A stretch of DNA of 64,000 nucleotides from the NCBI RefSeq assembly GCF_028657945.1, contig NZ_CP059693.1, positions 2,170,001 through 2,234,000 of the forward strand. The letters are read 5' to 3'. Positions 44,858 through 56,492 of the stretch are shown here, piece after piece. Source of the stretch: Thalassomonas haliotis (GTDB lineage: Bacteria; Pseudomonadota; Gammaproteobacteria; Enterobacterales; Alteromonadaceae). Each line of letters opens with the position of its first letter. The first letter of the stretch is position 1. The position numbers and the translations under genes were made by a program. Below the pieces are notes generated by a model. The model made no database searches, was not told the DNA's origin, and was given only the letters and a program-made list of their open reading frames with translations.

Positions 44858-45328
44858 TTATTCTTCGTCAAATTGGGGTAAAACACCGCTGCGGCTGTGC
44901 TCGAAAATCAGCGAGGTTTCTACCGTAGTCACTTCATCCCGTGAAGTGATGGCGTTAAACACAAACTGGCGTAAGTGTTCGCTGTCTTTCACCGACATAT
45001 GGATAAAGTAATCATAGCTGCCGCCCATATGATAGAGGCTGACGATTTCCGGCAGTTTCAGCAGGTCATCCCGCAACTGGTTGACGATTTCTTCGGAATA
45101 AGGCTGCAAGCGGATGGCGGCGATAGCTTCGATATTGCCGCCGATGTTTTTAAAGTTAACATCGATAAAGGCATTTTTGATCACGCCGCTGCTTTTCAGG
45201 CGTTTTACCCGCTCTAAACAGGTGGAAGGGGCGATACCGATTTTCGCCGCGAGTTCTTTATTATTGATATCAGCATCGTTATACAAGATGGTTAATATAC
45301 GTAAATCGATATCATCAAGTTTTTTCAT
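44858..45328 (-). CDS. Lrp/AsnC family transcriptional regulator
   Basis: A 156-residue regulator. Residues about 1-60: helix-turn-helix (LDDIDLRILTILYNDADINNKELAAKIGIAPSTCLERVKRLKSSGVI). Residues about 70-150: RAM/AsnC ligand-binding domain (IAAIRLQPYS ... VSLYHMGGSYDYFIHMSVKD ... TSLIFEH), which forms octamers and binds amino acids. ATG at 45328 chosen as giving the usual MKKLDDID start; upstream in-frame ATGs exist at 45337 and 45349. Target genes not evident. Confidence 0.93.
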   Translation of the reverse strand: MKKLDDIDLRILTILYNDADINNKELAAKIGIAPSTCLERVKRLKSSGVIKNAFIDVNFKNIGGNIEAIAAIRLQPYSEEIVNQLRDDLLKLPEIVSLYHMGGSYDYFIHMSVKDSEHLRQFVFNAITSRDEVTTVETSLIFEHSRSGVLPQFDEE

Positions 45329-45564
45329 TACCTGCATTACCTTTAACAACTGTTTCTCAAAGAGTTCTAACGGGAAATACTACTATTATTACTCCCCGGG
45401 ATGCCAGTGTTAATCGGGAAAATGATGAATTATTTTCGTTAAATTGTATTTTTACCGAATTTTAAGCGATAAATATCCGAATTGCTAGTGAGGAAAGTTA
45501 GTTATTGATGAAGTTAACAGGGTCTTGTATCCGGGGACGTCTATATATAGCTTGGTCCATACAT

Positions 45565-45616
45565 CGCCGTCTTTTCATATCCATGTGAGCACGGCATAGC
45601 ATACATCCTGTATGTA
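45565..45616 (-). repeat. Single inverted copy of the 51-bp repeat
   Basis: On the minus strand this reads TTACATACAGGATGTATGCT then ATGCCGTGCTCACATGG and ATATGAAAAGACGGC, matching the array unit at 28.0-28.3 kb at roughly four positions in five, including both ACAGGAT-type dyads. CTATATATAG follows it, as TATATATAG follows the array. Confidence 0.75.
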
Positions 45617-45645
45617 AAAGCCGGGACAGGCCCGGCTTTGTTTTA
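45616..45645. terminator. Terminator of S8 protease gene
   Basis: AAAAGCCGGG/CCCGGCTTT stem with a 5-nt loop and T residues on both sides; works in either direction, directly downstream of the minus-strand protease gene. Confidence 0.78.
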
Positions 45646-45690
45646 TGCTGACTAGGGTTAACTTTCGTTACCCGTTATCTTAAGGTGCGA

Positions 45691-48192
<2,502 letters not shown>

Positions 48193-48645
48193 TGTTTTAA
48201 TCCATATTTTTATGATTGTTATTACCCGGTACTTGATACCGGATTCCCTGGTTGGCTCTTCCTTGTCTTTTCTCTTTTAAGTTAAGTTTTTTTGTCAGTG
48301 TTCTTTAAATAACCGTACGAAATCTCAGCAACGTTATTACTTTAGCCACAAAAATTGGCAAAAGACTAGCGAAAAAATATAAACACGACTTTTTTAGTAC
48401 TTCACTTACGGTTACAGGGGATTTCTCATACCTTTTTAGTATTTTTTGTAAAGGGGGCTAACTTGGAAACAACTCATACTTTTTTATGAGTTTTGTTGGC
48501 AAACTTGGTTGATGAAAATGTTTTTACTGCTTCATGATTATGAAAAATAAGGTTTTTATTTAAATACAACTTTTGGGTGATGTTCATTAAAAAAATAAAC
48601 CAGTAGAGTTTTTAGTGCAATCTATGTGTTTATAGGCGGACTAAA
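48193..48645. other. Divergent promoter region, S8 protease / curli
   Basis: 450 bp, very AT-rich, no gene. Expected to carry the CsgD-controlled curli promoter; I cannot pick a site with confidence. Confidence 0.5.
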
Positions 48646-49137
48646 GTGAAATTAAACAGGCAATACTCAAATAAGCTAACAGGAGCCCTAAAGTTAAGGG
48701 TTTTCTCATGTGCTGTTTTATTGTCTGCGTGTAGCTACCCGGTAGTGAGCGCTTCACCTGATCTGCTTTCAGGCACAGATATGCAGGAATCTCCTTTGTC
48801 TTTAAGTTTGTCAACGTCAGTAGATATAACTTCGGCTGAACAGCACCAGCAACTTGTTATCAGCCAGTACGGAATTCTCAATAAAGCAACAATCAAGCAA
48901 ACGGCAAATGCGGCTAACCGTATCAGTGTTAGCCAGCATGGCAACAACAATGTTTTGGATATCGATCAATATGGCTATGGCAATATCATTGCCCTTGAAC
49001 AACAGGGGAATGATAACCGGGCCGATGTTATCCAGCAAGGTGATGCCAATATTGTCAACGTCAGCCAGTTTGGTGAACAAAGCATAACGATTCACCAGAT
49101 GGGCAATGAAATGGTCGTCAATATTAGCCAGTACTAG
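48646..49137 (+). CDS. csgB: Minor curlin CsgB (nucleator)
   Basis: A 163-residue exported amyloid subunit. Signal peptide of about 36 residues, then five curlin-type repeats of about 22 residues with the Q-x-G-x-x-N pattern: ISQYGILNKATIKQ, ISVSQHGNNNVLDI, DQYGYGNIIAL, EQQGNDNRADV, QQGDANIVNV. In E. coli CsgB nucleates CsgA fibres at the cell surface. Starts with GTG at 48646 after GGCGG. First gene of csgB-csgA-csgE-csgF-csgG. Confidence 0.88.
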   Translation: MKLNRQYSNKLTGALKLRVFSCAVLLSACSYPVVSASPDLLSGTDMQESPLSLSLSTSVDITSAEQHQQLVISQYGILNKATIKQTANAANRISVSQHGNNNVLDIDQYGYGNIIALEQQGNDNRADVIQQGDANIVNVSQFGEQSITIHQMGNEMVVNISQY

Positions 49138-49207
49138 CCGGACCTGCTAGCACAAATTAATAATGACTTATTAATCAAGACTTTTAGCTGAAGAATTGGA
49201 GAAGCAC

Positions 49208-50725
49208 GTGAAACTCAACAAATCATTAATTACCTGTGCCGTGATGATGGCACTGGGAGCAGGCCAGTCGGCTTTTGCACAAGATACAAAACACACTTCA
49301 AATGAAATCCAAAGTGATCTGATGATCAATGCCACGGGGAATGTGGTTGAATTATCGCAAGACTCAGGTCGTGGCGCGGTATTTGGCAATGAAGTGGTTA
49401 TTTCCCAGGAAGGCGATATGAACGGCGCCGACATCAGTGTTGAAGGCGATGCTAATTTTACCGACATGAAACAGCTTGGTGAGGATAACCTGGTGATCTC
49501 CTCCGCGACAGGTGATGGCAATGAACAATTCATTACTCAGGATGGCGAGCAAAATAAAACTGAAAATACCGTGCGCGGTGATGATAACTTCCTTGAAGTA
49601 ACCCAGGAAGGAGCGGATTACCTGGGGATAGGAAATCAGGTGATCAATGAGGTAGATGGTATCTCTAATACCGTGATGGTGGAGCAGGGAGACGGCGGTC
49701 ACTGGTCATTTAACCGTAACTTGAAGGGAACGGATAACGAGATCAATATTTCCCAGCAAGGCCAGTGGGGTGAAGTGCACCTGAACAATGTTGTCGGCGA
49801 CGGTAATGAAATAGAGATAGAGCAGGACGGTTACTGGAATGTCGCCGATATCGAAGCACTTGAGGGCAATGACAATGAGTTGTCCATTGAGCAAATAGGC
49901 GACCGTAATAAAACCAACATTGCTGAAATTACCGGTAGTGACAATGAGCTGTCAATTGAACAGCAGGGGGATAATAACGAAGTTACTATTGCCGAAGTGA
50001 TTTATGATGAAAATACGATCTCCATCGACCAGGAAGGTAATGAGAATACCGTTGAGTCTAATATTTTCCTCGGCTTTGAAAATGATGTCAGTTATACCCA
50101 GATGGGAGATGAGAACGCCGCGACTTTTGATATCCTGGGTGATGAAAATGAATTTACTGTGATGCAGTCGGGCAATGAAAATACCACTTATATCGGCGGT
50201 ATCGGCAGCGGCAATGAATATACCGTGATGCAAAGCGGTGATTTAAATGAAGCCCATATGGTGAACTTTAACGGTAATGACAACGACATTAACTTTACCC
50301 AGTCGGGTGATGAGAATGTCTTGATTTTACAAGCCTCGGCGACCGGCGATAACTCTTTGATCACTGACCGCAATGATATTGATATTACCCAAAGGGGTAA
50401 TGCCAACGATGCCGTGATTAATATCAGTACGGTATTAGACAGCAATGACAATACCATGAATGTTGCGCAAAACGGTGACTTGAACATGCTCGATATCCTG
50501 GTAGAAGGCAGCAACCACACCATAGATATTGCCCAGGAAGGTAACGAAAACCGGATTTCCGGCGATTATAGCGGTGCTATGCTTATCGGCGGTGACAGCG
50601 TGCAGTTCAACCTTGTGCAACAAGGTAACGGTAATATCGTAGACGGCTCTTATATCAGCGACGGCGGCAGCATCTCTATTGCCCAGGTCGGTGATTATAA
50701 TACCGCGACTATTAACCAGCAGTAA
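49208..50725 (+). CDS. csgA: Very long curlin-repeat protein (major curlin CsgA-like)
   Basis: A 505-residue exported amyloid protein. Signal peptide ends near SAFAQD. The rest consists of about 19 curlin repeats of 21-27 residues, each with a Q-x-G-(D/N/E)-x-N turn alternating with a second G-x-x-N turn, for example SIEQIGDRNKTNIAEITGSDN and TVMQSGNENTTYIGGIGSGN. E. coli CsgA has about 150 residues and five repeats. Strongly acidic. Starts with GTG at 49208 (GGAG 6 nt upstream); an in-frame TTG at 49196 is less likely. Secreted through CsgG to form extracellular fibres. Confidence 0.88.
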   Translation: MKLNKSLITCAVMMALGAGQSAFAQDTKHTSNEIQSDLMINATGNVVELSQDSGRGAVFGNEVVISQEGDMNGADISVEGDANFTDMKQLGEDNLVISSATGDGNEQFITQDGEQNKTENTVRGDDNFLEVTQEGADYLGIGNQVINEVDGISNTVMVEQGDGGHWSFNRNLKGTDNEINISQQGQWGEVHLNNVVGDGNEIEIEQDGYWNVADIEALEGNDNELSIEQIGDRNKTNIAEITGSDNELSIEQQGDNNEVTIAEVIYDENTISIDQEGNENTVESNIFLGFENDVSYTQMGDENAATFDILGDENEFTVMQSGNENTTYIGGIGSGNEYTVMQSGDLNEAHMVNFNGNDNDINFTQSGDENVLILQASATGDNSLITDRNDIDITQRGNANDAVINISTVLDSNDNTMNVAQNGDLNMLDILVEGSNHTIDIAQEGNENRISGDYSGAMLIGGDSVQFNLVQQGNGNIVDGSYISDGGSISIAQVGDYNTATINQQ

Positions 50726-50803
50726 TGCCTTGATATAGATCTGTTCGGTATTGGCGGTATCCGTTTTAGTTAAGGGTGCTGCCATCGCCGGGTTTAGATG
50801 AGT

Positions 50804-50818
50804 CGGGGCCATGCCCCG
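50804..50818 (+). other. Hairpin between csgA and csgE
   Basis: CGGGGC/GCCCCG with a CAT loop, no T tract. Possible partial terminator or RNA processing site that would keep csgEFG expression below csgBA. Confidence 0.4.
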
Positions 50819-50873
50819 CTAACCTTTAACAAAACCCGATTAAATCCCCGATTAATCTATGATATAGAAGCAG

Positions 50874-51266
50874 ATGTTAACGATGAAGTTAAAACCCTCG
50901 CTACTGTTTTTCCTGATAATGACGCCGCTGATGTCGGTAGCAGAGGATGTGGAAATAGACGGTTTATTTCTTGATAACAGCAAAAGCCGGCAAGGACATG
51001 AATTTGCTTATCAATTTAGCCGGTTGTGGCAGGAAATGCCCAATACTCAGGGCATTAATGTCCAGATCACCGAACAAATTGTACCGCGCGCCGGGACAAA
51101 ATTAACCCTGCTGATGAACCATAAGATCATTTATGTCACCCATCTTGGCCGCCGACGCTCGCCGATAAAAGAAAAAGTAGAACAGGCGATTTTCATTTTG
51201 ATTGATGCCATGGCCAAGGCGCAGCTGAACCTGAAAAATCCGGATATGGCAGAAAGCGGCTGGTAG
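50874..51266 (+). CDS. csgE: Curli assembly protein CsgE
   Basis: A 130-residue periplasmic protein with signal peptide (to about residue 23). Family core: EIDGLFLDNSKSRQGHEFAYQFSRLW, INVQITEQIVPRAGTKLTLLMNHKIIY and RRRSPIKEKVEQAI. CsgE caps the CsgG pore and guides curlin subunits. Two possible starts, ATG 50874 and ATG 50883. Upstream of csgF and csgG. Confidence 0.92.
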   Translation: MLTMKLKPSLLFFLIMTPLMSVAEDVEIDGLFLDNSKSRQGHEFAYQFSRLWQEMPNTQGINVQITEQIVPRAGTKLTLLMNHKIIYVTHLGRRRSPIKEKVEQAIFILIDAMAKAQLNLKNPDMAESGW

Positions 51267-51327
51267 CTAAACCGATAAAAGCAAAAGAATAATAACCAGC
51301 TATAAAAAAGATAAGGAGGTAATTAAT

Positions 51328-51810
51328 ATGCGAAGTAAGGAAGTCATTTTAATAAAAGCGGTGAAAAGCCGGTTATCGATAATGTTGGTTAATCTCTTGC
51401 TGGCGCTACCTGTGCTGGCGACCGAAATGGTTTATCAGCCGATCAACCCAAGTTTTGGCGGTAACCCCATGAACGGCAGCTACCTGCTGAATAAGGCCCA
51501 GGCGCAAAATAAACATAAAGCCTCGGTAGATGACAAGTCTTACGCCGATAAATTTCAGGAATCCCTGGAGCGCTCCTATATCAATCAAATGGTCAGGAAA
51601 ATTACCGATGAAGCTTTTGGTGAAACCAATGGTGCTTTTGACGAAGATGCCATTTTTACCAGCGGCGATTATGAGATTTTAGTCATGGGCAGCAATACCG
51701 ATACCATTATTGTACAAATTTCCAATAGCGCCACCGGCGAAGTGACCATGATTGAAGTGCCTCGCTATCCCGATACCGGTAATACTGATGATGGAGTGGG
51801 CCTGCCATGA
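51328..51810 (+). CDS. csgF: Curli assembly protein CsgF
   Basis: A 160-residue exported protein. After the leader (ending PVLATEM) it has the diagnostic N-terminal segment VYQPINPSFGGNPMNGSYLL, which in E. coli CsgF inserts into the CsgG barrel as a second constriction. The rest is helical, then a beta hairpin (EILVMGSNTDTIIVQISN). AAGGAGG lies before the ATG. Overlaps csgG by 4 nt (ATGA). Confidence 0.94.
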   Translation: MRSKEVILIKAVKSRLSIMLVNLLLALPVLATEMVYQPINPSFGGNPMNGSYLLNKAQAQNKHKASVDDKSYADKFQESLERSYINQMVRKITDEAFGETNGAFDEDAIFTSGDYEILVMGSNTDTIIVQISNSATGEVTMIEVPRYPDTGNTDDGVGLP

Positions 51811-52613
51811 GGGGGCTGGTTAATACCTTACTATCGGTATGTTTGATAGTCTTGCTGTCGGCCTGTAGCAGTGTCGGTAATCTGTATCCGCCGGATGAAA
51901 CCCAAGCGGTGAAAGTGGTGCCGACGCAAACCTTTGAAGAGCTCCGGGCATTGCCTCAACCCAGGGGCAGTATCCCGGTATCGGTTTATGCCTTTCGCGA
52001 CCAAACCGGACAATATAAACAGCAGGCCAATGTCAGCTCCTTTTCCACCGCAGTGACCCAGGGCAGTACCTCTATCTTGATGCAGGCATTAAGCGACTCC
52101 CAGTGGTTTTTACCGGTAGAGCGGGAAGGGCTGCAAAATATTTTGACCGAGCGAAAAATTACCCGGGCGGCTTATCAAAACGAGCAAAAAGAAACCGGCC
52201 AGGCAAAAGCGAAAGAATTACCGCCGCTGACCACGGCGAAAATTCTGCTTGAAGGGGGCATCATCAGTTACGATACTAACATCCGTACCGGCGGCTTCGG
52301 CGCTGAATATTTTGGTATCAGCGCTTCTGAGTTATACCGGGAAGATCAAATTTCCGTGACCATGCGGGCCGTTGATGTGCGCACCGGGCAGGTATTAGTG
52401 TCAGTGTCCACCACGAAAAATGTTTTAAGCAAAGAAGTGCGCGCCGGTTTTTTCCGCTATATCAGTTTTAAACGCCTGGCAGAAGCCGAGGCCGGCTATA
52501 CCACCAATGAACCTATGTTTATTTGCGTGAAAAAAACCATTGAAAAGGCGATCACCGAACTGGTGCTTAAAGGCATAGAAAAGCGGGTATGGAAAGCCCA
52601 GGAGAGTGTTTAA
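51807..52613 (+). CDS. csgG: Curli secretion channel CsgG
   Basis: A 268-residue outer-membrane lipoprotein (lipobox LLSAC) forming the nonameric curli export pore. Family blocks: PVSVYAFRDQTGQYK, VTQGSTSILMQALSDSQWFLPVEREGLQNILTERKITR, LLEGGIISYDTNIRTGGFGAEYFGI (membrane hairpin region) and VRTGQVLVSVSTTKNVLS. Last gene of the csgB-A-E-F-G run; start overlaps the csgF stop. Confidence 0.96.
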   Translation: MRGLVNTLLSVCLIVLLSACSSVGNLYPPDETQAVKVVPTQTFEELRALPQPRGSIPVSVYAFRDQTGQYKQQANVSSFSTAVTQGSTSILMQALSDSQWFLPVEREGLQNILTERKITRAAYQNEQKETGQAKAKELPPLTTAKILLEGGIISYDTNIRTGGFGAEYFGISASELYREDQISVTMRAVDVRTGQVLVSVSTTKNVLSKEVRAGFFRYISFKRLAEAEAGYTTNEPMFICVKKTIEKAITELVLKGIEKRVWKAQESV

Positions 52614-53181
52614 CAGCCGAATGTGCCTTGGCCAGGGGCTGGAGAGTTTAGTTCTCAGCCAAGCCGTTGACTGGGGTTAGCTATCATGTGCTTAAGGGAC
52701 AAGCAAAATCCTTTGCTGCAGGCATAGCTAATAATCCCGGCCCGCTTTTAAAAGAGATAGCAATATAATCACAGTTTTTACTGTGTTGCAAAGCTGGTAT
52801 TGCTGTGATGTTTCTGATTTTTTAAGAAGGTCGTGACTTTATCGCTTGTTAATTCTTGCAGCAGCGTACAACAAAAATGTCAGCCGCTACAGGCAATATC
52901 TTACAGCCGGCCCTGGACCTTATCGGCAGGTTTAATTTTCCATTTAACGCGGCAGACAGGTGAATGTTTAAGGCAATATTGGCATTAACCGGCAGTAACA
53001 AGAGGCCTTTTTCGCCGGGTAGGGTCGCAATATTCATTTCAGGACTCTATGTTGTTGTAACTTGCTCCTTGTTCCTCAAAGGTTTTTCCTTCTTAAGGCT
53101 AAGGCCGGGCTTTTATCTACAGAAAGTAGCGGCTGCCGTGATCATCTGGAGAAAAAGCACGGCAATGTCAAGGATAAGCCC
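52614..53181. other. Intergenic region csgG / csgD
   Basis: Between convergent csgG and csgD. A 62-codon minus-strand frame at 52849-53037 and overlapping plus-strand frames show no family character. No csgC or csgH gene recognised. Confidence 0.45.
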
Positions 53182-53907
53182 TTAATGGGGCAGAGATCTG
53201 AATTGCTGGGACCAGGTAATAAGTTCAATCCTGTTACGGGAGCTGGTTTTGCGAAACAGGCTGTAAATATGGGTTTTTACGGTATTGGTGCTGATATGCA
53301 GCTGGTCGGCAATTTCTTTGTTTTGCGCGCCGCTTGATACCAGGTTGATAATGGTTTTTTCCCGCTTGGTTAAGGTCGGGAAGTTCACTTCCGCCAGGCG
53401 GCTGTCCGGCGTTAACGGGTTCTCCTGCCGGGCTTTTAATAAATCCGCCAGGGCATCATTCATGGTATCGCGTTTAAACCAGCGTTCGTTTTGCTGTATC
53501 CGGGTCAAACCCCGTAAGATAATTTCCGGCCGGTCATTATGGTAAAAGACACCTTCAATGCCCGACAGTAATGCCTGTTTGTCGCAAAGGGCATCTTCAT
53601 TGGCATTAAAGAACACGGTTCTGGCCTGGGCGGCGAGTTGTAAAATGCTCTCGGGTATTTGTTTTGACCACAAACTCTTTTGCAAATCAATAAAGTAGAT
53701 CTGGTAATTTCGCCTGTCGTTAACTGCGGGCAACTCATTGCCTGTGGTCAAGGTCATATTGCAGGTGCCGGCGAGTCCGATAAAGTGCTTCAAAGCCTCC
53801 TGAGCTGTAGCTTGAGTTAAGCCTGGCTGTAAGTGAGCAGATGTATCACTGATGTTGTTCCCGGTAAGAACAAAAGCATTCAGTTTTCCCATGTCCATTG
53901 AGTTCAT
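53182..53907 (-). CDS. csgD: CsgD-like LuxR-family regulator
   Basis: A 241-residue regulator. The N-terminal half (about 1-160) is a receiver-like domain without the phospho-acceptor context of true response regulators (VYFIDLQ at the acceptor strand). Residues about 175-235 are a LuxR/GerE helix-turn-helix: LTKREKTIINLVSSGAQNKEIADQLHISTNTVKTHIYSLFRKTSSRNRIELI. AAGGAAGG precedes the ATG. By position beside csgBAEFG it is the likely activator of curli synthesis, reading on the opposite strand. Confidence 0.9.
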   Translation of the reverse strand: MNSMDMGKLNAFVLTGNNISDTSAHLQPGLTQATAQEALKHFIGLAGTCNMTLTTGNELPAVNDRRNYQIYFIDLQKSLWSKQIPESILQLAAQARTVFFNANEDALCDKQALLSGIEGVFYHNDRPEIILRGLTRIQQNERWFKRDTMNDALADLLKARQENPLTPDSRLAEVNFPTLTKREKTIINLVSSGAQNKEIADQLHISTNTVKTHIYSLFRKTSSRNRIELITWSQQFRSLPH

Positions 53908-54338
53908 AAATAACCTTCCTTTATCATACTCATTTTGTTGTTATCGCATCTTTCAAATTGATAGTGGCAAATTGATTACCTTTTTATATTTTGAATATGT
54001 TAACTCGTTAGCCATCCTTGGTCTGTGAGTCTTGTCGTGCCTGATTTGTGGTGAAATAGCAAGACTGCTTAAGCTTACTCACTAAATCTTTACACATAAT
54101 TTACATTTCCACCATACCGTTTTTGTCGATAGCTGTCTAGAGCTGACTATTGTATATTTTTTTATCGTGACGTCCTGTTCGGGGATTTAAATGTTTGCCG
54201 TTGCAAATGGCCTGAATAAGGGGCTTGAAGAGGAAGTTATTCTGGATGAATGACAGAAATTTGTTGAAATCAGCGGGCAATGTCTGCTGTTTTTCGATAG
54301 AATGCCGACACTGAAAAATGTCAATGTCTTAGTGAATT
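53908..54338. other. Divergent spacer csgD / epmC
   Basis: 430 bp, AT-rich, no gene. Contains the csgD promoter and probably its regulatory sites. Confidence 0.45.
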
Positions 54339-54923
54339 ATGTTACATCGTTACCAGGATCTGATCAGCCTTTTTGATTCGGGCATAGGTGCGCACTTTAA
54401 TACCCGTTTGATTAAAGGGGATGATGAACCGCTTTATCTTCCTGCCGGTGAGAATTGCTCTTATCATCAAATTATTTTTGCCCGCGGCTATTATGCCAGC
54501 GCCCTGCATGAAATTGCCCATTGGTGTATTGCCGGGCAGGCGCGGCGTCTGCTGGAAGATTTCGGTTACTGGTATTTGCCCGATGGACGCAGTGAACAGC
54601 AGCAACAGGCATTTGAGCAAGTGGAGATTAAGCCCCAGGCGCTGGAGTGGGCGTTTTGTGTCGCCGCCAATAAGCGCTTTAATGTCTCCGCCGACAATCT
54701 TAACGGCGCAGGAGCCGATACAATGGCTTTTAAAGTGGCGGTGTACCGGCAGGTGCTTAACTACCTTGAAGTTGGCTTTCCTCCCCGGGGGCAACAATTT
54801 ATTGATGCCCTGGCCAAGTTCTATAGTGTAAAGACACCGTTAACGGCAGAGGATTTTGAGCTTGATGCTCATTTGCAGGAAATGTATCAGCAAAGCTGTG
54901 AAAAAGAGGGCCAGACAGTATGA
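54339..54923 (+). CDS. epmC: Elongation factor P hydroxylase
   Basis: A 194-residue non-haem iron hydroxylase (YfcM family) that hydroxylates the beta-lysyl-lysine of EF-P. The metal site HEIAHWCIAG is clear; YLPAGENCSYHQIIFARGYYASAL precedes it and LEDFGYWYLPDGRSEQQQQAFEQVEIKPQALEW follows, both family-specific. Overlaps the next gene by 4 nt (ATGA). Same neighbourhood as in Shewanella-type genomes (epmC, ATP-NAD kinase family, yfcL, mnmC, fabB). Confidence 0.94.
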   Translation: MLHRYQDLISLFDSGIGAHFNTRLIKGDDEPLYLPAGENCSYHQIIFARGYYASALHEIAHWCIAGQARRLLEDFGYWYLPDGRSEQQQQAFEQVEIKPQALEWAFCVAANKRFNVSADNLNGAGADTMAFKVAVYRQVLNYLEVGFPPRGQQFIDALAKFYSVKTPLTAEDFELDAHLQEMYQQSCEKEGQTV

Positions 54924-56053
54924 GCCGTTTTAAACTGGGATTTATCATCAATCCGATTGCCGGGATCGGCGGCAGTGTTGCCTTAAAAGGCAGTGATGGT
55001 CAGGGTACGCCTGAGCAGGCGTTGGCGTTGGGAGCAACGGCCAAGGCGAATTTTCGCGCCAGTCAGGCATTGGAGGTGCTATTGCCCTATAAAGAGCAAT
55101 TGGTAATTTACACCGCCAATGATTTGATGGGGGCCGAATGTGCTGCTGCGCTGGGTTTTTGTGTCGAAACCTTATATCACAGCGAGGGGGAAATGACCTC
55201 CGCCCTGGATACGCAAAAGGCAGTTGATACCTTATTGGCCCGGGATATCGATATTTTATTGTTTGCCGGCGGTGACGGCACTGCCCGGGATATTTGCCAA
55301 CAGGTGGGGGACAGTTTTCCGGTATTGGGCATTCCCGCCGGTTGCAAAATTCACTCCGGGGTTTATGCGGTTACACCAAAAGCCGCGGGGCGGGTGATCG
55401 AATTAATGGTAACCAAGCAGCTGGTGACGTTAACCGAAGCCGATGTCATGGATATCGATGAAAGCCTGTTCCGCGACGGTATTGTTAAAGCGAAGCGTTT
55501 TGGTGAAATGCAAATCCCCAGTGAGCTGCGTTATATCCAGGCGGTTAAATCCGGCGGTAAAGAATCCGATGAGCTGGTATTGCAGGATATTGCCGCCGAT
55601 ATCATAGAGCAGATGGACGATGAATTATTTATCATCGGCTCCGGCTCTACCACGGCATTTATCATGGAAGAGCTTGGTCTGGAAAATACCTTGCTGGGGG
55701 TTGATGTTTTGCACCAGCAAGAGGTGGTGGCCAATGATATGACCGAAAGTGACTTATGGTCACTGATCAGAGAGCGGCAACCGGGCCAGGTTAAGTTGGT
55801 GATCACCCTCATTGGCGGACAGGGGCATGTTTTTGGCCGCGGTAACCAGCAATTAAGCCCGAGGATCATTCAGGCGATAGGCAAAGAAAATATCATTATC
55901 GTGGCCACGAAAAGCAAACTGGCGGCGTTAGATAACCGGCCGCTGATTGCCGATACCGGCGATGCCGATTTAGATAAGGCGCTTAGCGGTTATTTTCCGG
56001 TAACCACAGGTTATAAAGACCAGGTGCTTTATCCGCTGTCGAGTCCGGAATAA
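54920..56053 (+). CDS. ATP-NAD kinase family protein (AcoX-like)
   Basis: A 377-residue protein of the NAD kinase/diacylglycerol kinase superfamily (COG3199 type). LGFIINPIAGIGGSVALKGSDG opens the fold; the nucleotide motif LLFAGGDGTARDICQ follows (about residue 115), then GIPAGCKIHSGVYAVTPKAA. It differs from true NadK (gene at 36774-37655), so may phosphorylate another substrate. Co-translated with epmC through the ATGA overlap. Confidence 0.87.
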   Translation: MSRFKLGFIINPIAGIGGSVALKGSDGQGTPEQALALGATAKANFRASQALEVLLPYKEQLVIYTANDLMGAECAAALGFCVETLYHSEGEMTSALDTQKAVDTLLARDIDILLFAGGDGTARDICQQVGDSFPVLGIPAGCKIHSGVYAVTPKAAGRVIELMVTKQLVTLTEADVMDIDESLFRDGIVKAKRFGEMQIPSELRYIQAVKSGGKESDELVLQDIAADIIEQMDDELFIIGSGSTTAFIMEELGLENTLLGVDVLHQQEVVANDMTESDLWSLIRERQPGQVKLVITLIGGQGHVFGRGNQQLSPRIIQAIGKENIIIVATKSKLAALDNRPLIADTGDADLDKALSGYFPVTTGYKDQVLYPLSSPE

Positions 56054-56137
56054 TAAGTCAATTTAAACGCTTGCCTGAGCTTTATTTTAGTTAGAGCAGC
56101 GCAGGCAAAAAGCAGAGTAAAAAATTTAGGAAAGAAA

Positions 56138-56410
56138 ATGCAGTTAACCAATTTAGCCTCCCTTTACCAGTATTTTGATGACATGGTGGCCTCAGATGCC
56201 GACAGCGATACCTTGTTTGCCAGCAGCTATCTCCGCGGTTTTATCAGCCTGGCCGCCAGCAGTTATGGTGATGAACAGCAAGCTTTATCGGCGCAACTGG
56301 CGCAGGAGGTCAGTGAACAGTTACATCAGGCCCGAACCGAACTGGCTCCGCAGGACAGGCAACTGGTGAATAATTTCTGGCTGGAATTACAGGGACATTT
56401 TTCTGCTTAA
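56138..56410 (+). CDS. yfcL: YfcL family protein
   Basis: A 90-residue helical cytoplasmic protein (LASLYQYFDDMVASDADSDTLFASSYLRGFISLAASSYGDEQ). The family has no known function but is regularly encoded beside mnmC and epmC, as here. GAAAGAAA-type ribosome site before the ATG. Confidence 0.86.
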   Translation: MQLTNLASLYQYFDDMVASDADSDTLFASSYLRGFISLAASSYGDEQQALSAQLAQEVSEQLHQARTELAPQDRQLVNNFWLELQGHFSA

Positions 56411-56492
56411 GCAAAGGGATTATCTGGTTTTATGCTGCTATCGGTGAAACAGCATAAAACCTGTCCTTGACACTTGTCTTTAGCGTTTACTT

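Larger units (their letters stand above)
45329..45690. other. Intergenic region with repeat copy and terminator
   Basis: 360 bp without a gene. Holds the Lrp promoter, an inverted diverged copy of the 51-bp repeat and the terminator of the S8 protease gene. Confidence 0.6.

Noticed and set aside
49364-50812. Several minus-strand frames opposite the curlin gene
   Set aside because: Repeat-derived shadows with Ile/Val/His-rich low-complexity translations and no ribosome sites.
52849-53037. 62-codon minus-strand frame as a csgC/csgH-like gene
   Set aside because: No similarity that I can point to; no ribosome site; orientation opposite to the curli genes.
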